Positions 1 through 10,600 of a DNA stretch of 64,000 nucleotides are shown here, in pieces. Made by a program: the position numbers and the translations under genes. Under the pieces are notes generated by a model that did not search any database, was not told the origin of the DNA, and saw only the letters and a program-made list of their open reading frames with translations. Source of the stretch: Buddleja alternifolia (taxonomy: Eukaryota; Streptophyta; Magnoliopsida; Lamiales; Scrophulariaceae); the NCBI GenBank assembly GCA_019426215.1, contig CM033408.1, positions 28,623,953 through 28,687,952 of the forward strand. The letters are read 5' to 3'. Numbering within the stretch: position 1 is the stretch's first letter; every line of letters begins with the position of its first letter.

Positions 1-1643
1 CTAATTTAATTAGTCCTTCTAAAGAAAATTAGTGTTTTTTTATAAAAAGAAAAGTAGTGTTTTTAAAAAAAAAAGAAAATTAGTGTTTTTTTTAAATGAA
101 AATTAGTGTTGTTCATTGTATATACTCATAAATATTCAAATCATATATTGGATTATGATTCGGGCAATTTACAAAGTTTCTGTGTTCAATCTGAACTGAA
201 GGGAGCGAAGACTAATTCATTGAGCAGACCTATAAGCAAAGATGCCCTTGCGAAAAGTTCTAATTGATGAATTTTGCTTTTAGGAGTGATGCTGCTATTA
301 TTGGTATTAGGAGAATTTGGATGATAGCGTGGTATGTTATTCTTTGTAATCGTTTCAACGTGCATTATAAACGTTCGAACATGGATCTATTTGTTTCTGG
401 TTGATGCTGGTCTATATACTAAATTGGTTAGGCACTAGTTATTCTTATTTTTGTTCTAGTGTAGATGCTTGGCTGTGGCAAGGAATCCCCTTGTACACTT
501 TTTTATACTACCCTCTTTTATTTTTATGCAATTGATTTTTCCAAAAAAAAAAAAAGTATTTTTTATCTACTTTTGTTTAATTTGAATATCATTTTGTATT
601 TTTATGAAAATGATTGATATATATAACTTCACATGGTAAGAAATTTTTTGTATTCCATCACACATTTTTTCTAAAATACATAATATTTTAGTCTAATGGC
701 ATCACAGAAATTTTATTTGGACTCTAAATAAGTAATATTATATGTCACAAATACAAATAAAAACTATTTTCCGGTGTTCTCAATAGTTTTTCCAATAAGT
801 ATGGTGATATTGTAAGTTTTCATGTTTTCATTTTTCTTAATAAAATTATTAGGAAAGTGAAAATGACAACCCCAGAATTCCTTTGATTAGGTACAGCGTA
901 TTAAGCAGCTAGCAATCTTGGGAAACTTTTAAGTCGAATGGTATAATTATAATTCATGTATAAGCTAAAAAGTTTAATGACTTGAAAGAAAATCAAGAAG
1001 GAATAAAATTGGAATAGGTACGATTTCAAAAATTCACAAAGAAACTCATGATTCATCAACTTATGTTTGTAAAATGGCGTGAAGGAGGAAAAATTTAGAA
1101 TGATGGGGCATGTTTGAAAGAAATTATGTACAACCTTTGTTTTTTGAGGAAAAATTATGTACAACCTTAAACACATATTTACTAAGAAATGTAGGGTTAC
1201 AGTGACAATGATTGTTTGTTCGTCGTCTCTTGTCACGATTATACATTCTCGATGAACATTTCTTATTGAGGCTATTATTTAACCATGATTAAATTTCTTT
1301 TCCCAATTTTGGTGATTTTTTTTTTCTTGATATATTATGAATGGTTCTGGTCCCAAATTTAGGTATTCTCTTTACCCCACATAAACTTTATTTAACAATT
1401 TAAATACTTGATCCTTATTTATCTCATTGAGAGTATTTGATTATAAAAGTGGATGTTGGGGAATGGTTTACATTTTTTAATTTTTTGTGGTAATTGATAA
1501 CTTTTTTGGATTATAAATTTTGTAGTAATTGATAACAATACTTTAAAATGTGAGTACATCGCATGTAGTCTACTTTTTGAGGTATTATAGTCAATTCTAA
1601 TGATTGTGGTATTAGTTAATTGTAATAAGGATAAAAAATCAAA
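1..1643. other. AT-rich intergenic DNA with a possible LINE 3' tail
   Basis: No gene could be supported here. The stretch at about 470-553 (a CTTGTACAC motif, then TATACTACCC, then a run of about 13 A) resembles the 3' end and poly(A) tail of plant L1-type LINEs. That reading rests on sequence flavour only, because no reverse-transcriptase or RNase H reading frame is visible upstream. The remainder is AT-rich, and its short open frames have no recognisable domain. Confidence 0.35.
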
Positions 1644-1652
1644 TATTGATAA

Positions 1653-3347
1653 GGGCTTTTGGCACATTGCATCCTTTAATTATCACCTTTTGGCATAATG
1701 CGCCCTTAAATTTAATTTTTGGCATTTTGCAACATTAAATGCATGTAGCTTGGCACTTTGCACCCTTAGCATCTAACTCACCTATAAAAGAGAGTTCACT
1801 CATTTTTTAGAGGGTAAAAACGTCAATCTCTGAATATTCAGTGGATTGCACTCTTAAATTGCCATATTTTGGCGCAGTGCACCCTTATTGATATTTTTTG
1901 GCTCTTTGTTGAACACACTCAATTTAGAAACCTTTTTCTCAACTCTCTATGTTTCAATGAACAATAATTGTACTTGATTGCACAATCAAGGAGAACACAC
2001 ATGTTGGAGGTCAAGTTCCAAGCATTGCACAATCAAGGAAATTCTACAATCGCAAGATTGTATAATTGATTTATTAAGCTAGATTGATTATATTTCTGGG
2101 TATTATTGGTTGGTCAAGTGATATATTTATTAATCTTGATTGATTGAAATGATATATTGGTTTCTTGATTTGAGTTGTAAACAGGTGATTGGTCGAGTTT
2201 ATGTTTTAAAGATTGCAAATTTGTTTATATATTAAGCTTCAAACCGTTTTTAATATTTTTAAGTTTTGATAACTACGCTATTTGAGTCACTGTTTTTTCC
2301 CCTTGAATTGCATGTTACTTTGTTATTCTCGTTTTCATCTCCTTTTACTTTGTAATAATGCTGGTATGTATGATTGATATTTTGGATTGGCATAAAATTC
2401 CAACATTTTTAGATGATCAATGAGCTCACCTTATCAATAATTAGCAGTTGATGTGTTGTTCATCAAATGTTTTGTTTTCCATTTAAAGTTGAACTAGAGA
2501 TATGTTATACATGCATTTAGCCAATTCACTTAAAGACTATAGATCATGGATAATTTTGCCATTTAGACATTCGTAAGAAAATTCCTATAGGGTAGGTGTT
2601 TTCAAATTCACTATCCTCCTTCAGAGCCTCGGCTTGGGGTGAATTTTGTATTAATATATATGTTATTAAATATTAAATATATATTATTATTTATATGATA
2701 TTACTAAATAAGTAAATATTTTTCTGTACAGTCTCGTGAGCCCCCAAAAAGGTATAATTGGTTCGAGCTCAGCTCGTTAAAAAAACTTGGGTCTTTAGGC
2801 TCGGCTCGAGCGGGAAAAACTTGAGCCCAAATTGAGCTCAACTCGACACTCACTCCTACCCCCGGTAAAAGACATGGTTTCCCTAATTTTCTTGAGCATT
2901 CTTTCCGTCACTACCCTTTTTTTGCATAGATACTCATTCCAGCTTTTAAAAAAATAATAAAAATAAAAAGAACTATATGCTAATGCCTTATGAGAGAATT
3001 ATTGTTCATTGGAGCATTGAGAAAAAGGTTTCTAAATTGAATGTGTTGCAAAGAGCCAAAAAATATTAAGTAGGGTGCATTACGCAAAAAATATGGCAAT
3101 TTAAGGGTGCAAAGTGCCAAAAATGCAATTTAAAGGTGGATTGGGCCAAAAGGTGGCAATTTGAGGGTGCAATCCCCCAAATATTCAGAGATTGACATTT
3201 TTACCCTCTCAATAATGAGTGAACTCGTTTTTATAGGTGAGTTAGATGCTTGAAGGTGCAATTTAATGGTTCAAAGTGCCAAAATTGAATTTAAAGGTGC
3301 ATTGTGCCAAAATGTGGTAATTAAAGGGTGCAATGTGCCAAAAGCCC
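1653..3347. mobile_element. Mutator-like element (MULE) with very long terminal inverted repeats
   Basis: The element is flanked by a perfect 9-bp target-site duplication, TATTGATAA (1644-1652 and 3348-3356), the duplication length typical of Mutator-like elements. Its ends begin GGGCTTTTGGCACATTGCA and are inverted copies of each other over roughly 320 bp (about 1653-1972 and 2990-3347). The arms are built from degenerate subrepeats of the pattern GGCACTTTGCACCCTTAAATTGCCA. The interior (about 1975-2985) holds no transposase frame, so the element is non-autonomous. A GAGCTC/CTCGAGC-rich patch at about 2757-2850 may be part of another element. Boundaries are secure; assignment to the Mutator superfamily is inferred from the 9-bp duplication and long arms. 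Confidence 0.85.
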
Positions 3348-4002
3348 TATTGATAATATCGTAAATTATGTACCATATATGGTTGACCAAAAAGAAAAAA
3401 TTAATACGGACCAAATTATTAAAGTAATCTATTTATTTTCTTTTTATGAATTTTTTGACACTTTTTTTTTAATTTTATAAATTTTCTGTATTGTCTCCGA
3501 AACGTTTCCAAAAAGTTTTCGATATTTATGAGCTTGAAGCACATGGTGGACACGAAACTTTGATGCATGCTATCAATAATAGAATTTACACTTCTTCACA
3601 CTTCTTTTTCGTGACACTTTCTTTGTAATGTCATTCAATACACCACATTTTGTGTGTGTATTAAAAAGAAAGAAAGAAAAGTTATACAAATAAAATTGTT
3701 TTCAATTGAATTATCAATGTGAATACTACAAGTCTGTATCTGATTCCTCTGACTTCTCTCCATAAGAAGAATTTGGATTCAAAAGCTTTTAAAGAACAAC
3801 AATTTGGATTATAAAACGCGACTTCAATTTCCTTGAAGGTTTGGTTTGGATTTTTTTAAGTCGTTAATTTGCAAGAGAATATTAGACTTTGAACTCACAG
3901 ATTTATCATCTATCAACTACTATTTAGCGTGTGATCTTCAATAATTCATCATTAAATATTTGTGTCAACACTTCTAATTTCAATGTAGTTTATAGTGATC
4001 TA

Positions 4003-4141
4003 TGGAAAGTTCTAGCCTGCTTCCGGCTTGATCACACCCAAACATATTTTACAATGTGAGTTTATACTTGTCATATGATTGGTCATTTATTTTGTAAAAT
4101 ACATTTGGGTGTAACCAAGCCGGATCGAGCTAGAATTTCTC
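4003..4141. mobile_element. Small palindromic MITE, 139 bp
   Basis: The two halves are inverted copies (GAAAGTTCTAGCCTGCTTCC near the left end against GAAATTCTAGCTCGATCCGG read from the right end). The element is flanked by an 8-bp direct repeat, GTGATCTA, at 3995-4002 and 4142-4149. An 8-bp duplication fits an hAT-type origin. No coding capacity. Confidence 0.7.
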
Positions 4142-4149
4142 GTGATCTA

Positions 4150-6669
4150 GATTCATTCCTATCCGAGCATAGTATATCAAAACCATCCATGTAATTTTAT
4201 CATGTCGAATTCATTGTAAACAGATAATAGTTACATCTTGGGTTAGAATGTTGAGACCTCCCAAGTGCAACCTATATTCATATATAAGGAGTGTTGCTAA
4301 TTCTAGTTTTAAGTGATTATTAATTTTTGAGTTAATTATATTAATTACCCCTCTTATTTAGTGTAAGTACAACTCAACCCTCTTAGTTTAGGTACATACC
4401 CCATCTTATATAAAAAAAAAATAATAATAACCCTCACAATCACACCCCTCCATTATTTTTCTAATGGAAATTGCTGATGTCATCAATTTTTTATAGTTTT
4501 TTAGTTGTAAACTTCATATTTGCCCTCACCTTGATCAACTGTATTTGAATTGGCCCAAATAGCCCCTGTGAGGGTAAATGTAATGTTATCAAAATAAAGA
4601 GGATGTAAATTTTAAATTCTCGATACCAAATATATGATTTTGTAATATTTGTATTAACATGTTAATGTATGTTTATAGGTTATTTTTGGCGAAAAATGGA
4701 GTTCCAAAATGCAAAATATAGGCAATTTTGGTGCAAGAAATCATAGGCAATTTAATGTAAATTGTAGGAAATTTGAAACTTGTTTGTGATTTGCAATCAC
4801 TAAAATGCCTAACAAACTTCCATATTCATTGAAATGCCAAAATAAAGGTAATATCTACCAAACAATTGTAGCCTTAGCCCCATGTACAAATAGCCACATA
4901 ACAAATTAAACAGGCCTTATTAACATAATCAAATCACAAAATGTCACCATCCACAAAAATCACAACTTTATCCACCTTAATTAGCACTGTCTCTACAAAA
5001 AAAACCACAAAAATTACTAGTTTTCTTCAATAATACACCATCTGACAAAGTATATTGCCATTACAATGTAATTTAAGCAAGACTAGTCAGTGTACAATCA
5101 ATTAAAATAGAGAAAATTACCTACAGACTCCCTCTCTTAATTTAGTGCTAATTATCGAAATCTTCATGATTTTTTCGAAACTATATAAACTTCCACTCAT
5201 ATTAAGACATTCTTAAAATTACCTATATTACTTTCATCTAAAAAAAAAAACCTTACAAATAAACCCCTTGAGGAGTCTCCTTGTAATTTACCAAAAGACA
5301 ATGAGTTTTTAATAATCAGCACTAAAGTGAGGAGGTGTGCATGTAATTCAGCTCCGAAGAGCCTTCCCCCAACTCTAAATGCCAGTGCCAAAGCCACATT
5401 CTCATTGATATTCTTAAACATAACAAAAAACAGAACATAAACATAAAAATACATCAACAATAAAGTAAAGAAACAGAATTTGAAATGCAAATTCGTACCA
5501 AAAACCTTACATTTACCACCTCATGAACGTGTTTTTATTGCACATGTTACATTGCATTTACGCCCTGGTGAAAATGCTTTGTTACTGATTGCATTACATT
5601 TACCTTCACATGCAAAAAGAAAAAGTGCACTTCAATAGAAAAAAAACCCCAAAACATTCAACTAATAACATAATATTTAACGACATCGATACTTTAAAAA
5701 ATTGATCATTCCAAATTAGAGAGTTTATTTTGTAATAGCAATATATTCATCAAAATAACATAAAAAGTACCCCCAATTTTCGATTTTCTGGATTTGACAC
5801 ACAAATCAGGGTTTCTCCTGTAAACTAAAATCAGGAGAAACCAAACATACACATATTTATGCAACATTTAACAACTACATTATAATCATAAACCCTACAT
5901 GTTCAAAAAAAATTGGAAAACCTAAGTGTTAACATGTTGAGAAAACCCTAACTCTAGAGTCTAGACCGCTTTGTACTCGATAAAATATGCAAAAACAGAT
6001 AAAGACTCAAATTAGGTAATATGATACATACCAAAATGAGAGAAAGGTAAAAAAAAAAAAGTAATAAGGAAGATAAATAATAGAGAAAACGTGGGTACGC
6101 CTTTATTAGTCAAACACAGGAACGGGAAGTAGAAATAACAACAACGAACACGAGAAATTGCAAATTACGATTGTATTAGTAATTCTACGTTTTGTTAGAA
6201 AACTAATTAGCTAGTTAGTTACAATCCACTAGCACTTGTATGAATAGGTTGGGAAATACATTATTGTTTTTGTTGTTGGCAAAATTTGAATCATTGCACA
6301 TACTCTCATTCATTCTCTAACTCTATGTTCGTTACAATTGGAGGAAATTATCCCTACGACCGATTCTCCTTCCTTTATCCTCTGGTAATTCCTTGATCAA
6401 TTTTCTTATTTGGAAAAGGATTGTATCATAATGAAGGGGTTTGCGGAGTGTTTTCAAACTCAACTTATGTTTCTAATTTTCTAAACGTAAGCGAAAATAA
6501 CCTACAATCTTTAAGTAGGTAATGAAGGGCCTCAAACTGATTTTGGTATTTCGCAATTAGATTAAAAATATGTTGAACACATTTACCCTTGATTACATTT
6601 CAATAAGGTAAACTACTCTTTCTAGAATTTAAACAAGAAAACATTGTCCGGCTAAAATAAATATTTTTA
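4150..6669. other. AT-rich intergenic DNA, no supported gene
   Basis: Nothing codes convincingly. Parts (about 4330-4600 and 5100-5300) read as tracts of the 'aattac...cccctc' style common in degenerate foldback MITEs, but no clean ends or target duplications were found. Short open frames lack domain features. Confidence 0.5.
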
Positions 6670-7239
6670 GGGAAAAACACCCACGAACATATTTTTCAAT
6701 CTCAAAAATCCATTTTATAAACTTTTCATTCCAAAAAATCCAAAAGTTAAGATTAACAACATTTTGGACTAAATACCCTTCATTTATTAAGTTAAGCATT
6801 GATGAATTAATCTTTTTTTTATTAGATTTTCTTTCTTTTAAAATTTTCAAATTGATAAATTATATAAACAGATTTTATTTTTAATATTAAATATTTAAAT
6901 ATTTTTATAAAATAAATTTTTAATTTTAATATGGTAATTATCTAAACATACATTCTTCCAAATTTTTAAAAAGATTAAAAAAAATCTAAAAATTTAAATT
7001 TAAAATTAATTAGTATCAATTATCAATATAAAAGTTCTAAATAAATTTCTACACATAACTACAATTGATTAATTTTTGATCTAGAAGGCTAAGGGCAATC
7101 AAGTCTATAAATTTATTAACCCTAAATTTTGGGCTTTTTGGAATGAAAAGATGGTGGAGAGCATTTTTAGATCGAAAAATAATTTCAAGGGTTTTTTGGA
7201 TACAAAAGTTTATTTGTGGGGGGTTTTAGTAATTTTCCC
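6670..7239. repeat. Foldback element about 170 bp upstream of the sulfate transporter TATA box
   Basis: The left part (GGGAAAAACACCC, then TTTTTCAATCT, then CTTTTCATTCCAAAAAATCC) is mirrored in inverted orientation at 7120-7239. The arms are degenerate and no clean target duplication is visible. A related sequence occurs at about 23170-23440. It may contribute upstream sequence to the promoter of the gene starting at 7668. Confidence 0.55.
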
Positions 7240-7406
7240 TATTTTTTATTTCAAGAGTGATCTTTTATATCTTTTCAGTGCTAATCTTTAATCACAAGTT
7301 CTCTTTTGCAAACATTCTCCATTTTCCACTTGTATATTACTATATTTGCAAACATTCTTAACCACTTCTTTATAAAGCAATAGCTGACTTTAGATTCCTA
7401 GCAGCT

Positions 7407-7414
7407 TATATAAA
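7407..7414 (+). promoter_or_regulatory. Probable TATA box of the sulfate transporter gene
   Basis: The sequence TATATAAA lies 254 bp upstream of the start codon at 7668. If transcription starts about 30 bp downstream, the 5' leader would be about 220 nt and AT-rich without upstream coding potential. Position and sequence fit; there is no direct evidence of use. Confidence 0.5.
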
Positions 7415-7667
7415 CTATAATCATCTCTGCTTTCTTTTATTCCTTCACACAAGTTTTCCTGAGTAATCCTGTTTTGAACTTTGCAGCATTTCCTTTATAC
7501 CTATCGTCATCTTTTATTACAACACTTCCTAAATAAGTGCCAAAAACATTCAAAACCAATCAACTTGAACAAAGCATATAGCTTAAAACTCACATATACA
7601 CTATACAAATCCTCTTATAATCTTTCTCGACGTTTCGTTCCGTAGATAATCCCTTTCTCGGGCTACA

Positions 7668-10600
7668 ATGAGTGGCAACCGTATTGTAGACGAGGACATT
7701 GCAAGCGCGGCCTCCTCACGTCGCCATGCTGATAACGTTCCGTATGTTCACAAAGTGGGAGTGCCACCAAAGCAAAGCCTCTTTAAGGAGTTCAAGTTTA
7801 CCTTCAAGGAGACTTTCTTCCACGACGATCCTCTTCGCCCTTTTAAACACCAATCGATATCAAGAAAATTCTTGCTAGGGATCCAAGCCGTTTTCCCAAT
7901 TCTTGAGTGGGGCCGACGTTACAAGCTTTCCATGTTCAAAGGTGATCTTATAGCTGGACTCACCATTGCAAGTCTCTGCATCCCTCAGGTAATCATGTGG
8001 AGTATTTCAATTTCAAGAGTGCTTCTCAGTTCATTTGGGAAAAATTGCAGTATTAGTTGTATGTAATACCCCTCTTTCAATATTAGCGCAATTGTTTACA
8101 AACTTGCAGAACTAATCACATATGATGTAATTTTTTTGCATTTTTAGTCTCAACCGTTAACAAACAGACGCAATTGTAGTTTTATTCAGGTTCCTTGCAC
8201 ATGATCATTGTTTAATTTGCGTAAACTTATCCAATTTATACTAGATCTTAAACGACATGTTTGAAATTACATCTAATTCCAAAATTGTAAAACAAAGAAC
8301 CCTGTGAAGCTATTATTGCAACTTTGGAGACAATACGACTAAAATTGCAATAAGCCCTTTCCTATGTGACTAATATTGCAACTTTGGAGATAATACGACT
8401 AAAATCGTCACCTTTTATCATGCAGGATATTGCATATGCAAAACTTGCAAACTTGGATCCCCAGTTTGGGCTATGTAAGTTTCATTACATCCTTAAACCT
8501 ATCAAAACCAGTTCACTTTTTAGTACTTGTATAATATTTTTGTTCTTAAATTTCAGATAGTAGTTTTGTTCCACCTCTGATTTATGCCATCATGGGTACC
8601 TCAAGAGATATCGCCATCGGACCGGTGGCCGTCATGTCTCTGTTGCTTGGAAGTATGCTTCAAGAAGAGATTGATCCTAAACACAAACTCGAGTATCAGA
8701 GCCTCGCCTTCACGGCTACATTCTTTGCTGGAGTTACTCAGTTTGTACTTGGTTTTTTCAGGTACTCCTCTTGCAGTTATTTTACTGCTAAAATTCCAAA
8801 ACTTGCTCTGTAATTATAAGAGTTGAGGGAATTTGGCCTTATAAATTGCCAATTTAAGAACACAAGCTTTTAAGCTTTGAAAATTGAGAACAAATTTTAC
8901 CGAAAATTAAAAAATTGGTAAGAAATTTGCATGTGTCGGGCACATGACTTTTTGAATAAAAGAATCTTCAATTTGAAGAGGAAACCATCATTTGAGTACA
9001 AAAAGGTCACTTAGCATAACTTACGGGACTAAAATTGCAAACTTTATGCTCCATGAGTATATTCCTGCAAGTTAGATAAATTGAAGTACTATAATTGCCA
9101 ATTTACAGGTTATATATACTCGAGTATCAGATAAATTGAAGTACTATACAAATCCTCTTATAATCTGTCTCGACGTTTCGTTCCGTAGATGATCCCTTTC
9201 TCGGGCTACAATGAGTGGCAACCGTATTGTAGACTATGATAATTGGCAATTATAGTACTTCAAATTAGTCGGCAATAGTATATATTTGGTCCTAACGTGC
9301 ACAATATGTTTTATTTTACTTCCAAAAAAACAAAAAAAGAACTTCCAAATTAAATGGTTACATGATTGATACATGCTACTTTCTAGTCCTCTTTATTTCC
9401 AGTATAATTTGTCCTTAATTAATAAAAGAACTTGAAAATTAATATCCTTAAATTACCGGTGTCATAATTTACACGACTAACTCTGTCAAACATCTTAATT
9501 ACAAGACTAATTTTTGCAATTTTGCGTTATCTTATATCTCCAACTTAAATTTGAAACACGTTCGGCCAAATTAGGTCTGGACAAGAAATTTTCATTTATC
9601 AGTGTTTGCAGGCCAAAAAATGAACAACAAAACTCCAACTCCTTTTTTTTTTTTTTTTGGTTAGAGGGTGGCCAATGTAACACTAAACAAAATGGATTTT
9701 CGTGTTCGATTTTAGGTTGGGTTTCTTGATCGATTACCTGTCTCACGCTGCCATCATCGGATTTATGGCGGGAGCAGCCATTACTATAAGCCTTCAACAG
9801 CTCAAAGGTTTGCTTGGTATAAAGAATTTCACCAAGAAAACAGACTTAGTTTCTGTCATGCGTTCTGTGTGGACTAATTTGCATCATGGGGTGAGAATTC
9901 AATCTCTGTTTATAGAGAAGATTGCGAAATTGCAATATTAGTCTCAAAGGATAAGTCCTATTATATAATCATAATTATCCCCACTAGTTACAAATTTGCA
10001 AAATTAGTCCGATACATTTTTTACTTCATTTTTTGCATTTCACGCACGTGACCATTACATAATCCTTAATGTCGCGTGCATGCCACGCGTGAAACTCCAT
10101 AACAGATGGGGCCAAATTGCCAAAACGAAAATTCTATGGGACCATTACTTCACTTTGAATACAATGAGATTAAAATTGCAATCAACTCTATTTTATGGGA
10201 CCATTATTGCAACTTTCTCTCTCTCTCTCTATATATATATATATAGTTTATAAAGCTAAATTTACCTGATTTGTATTATGTACAGTGGAACTGGGAGACT
10301 ATTGTCATAGGAGTTGCATTCTTGGCTTTTCTGTTCCTTGCCAAGTACATGGTGAGAATTCTAACTAATTCTTCTTATTTTTCGAGACCGAGACTCTGAA
10401 TCTCGGAACAATTACAATTATTTATGTAATGAACTCATGTGGAGTCCATTATACACGAATGATTGCAATTATACCAAAATACTCTCGTTTTCCGGCTAAC
10501 TTTTTTGTCTATAGGGAAAAAAGAAGAAGAAATTCTTTTGGGTAGCTGCAATAGCTCCATTGATTTCAGTTATAATTTCAACCTTCTTTGTGTACATCAC

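Noticed and set aside
5197..5490. 97-aa reverse-strand frame
   Set aside because: No domain, AT-rich composition and no splice or promoter support.
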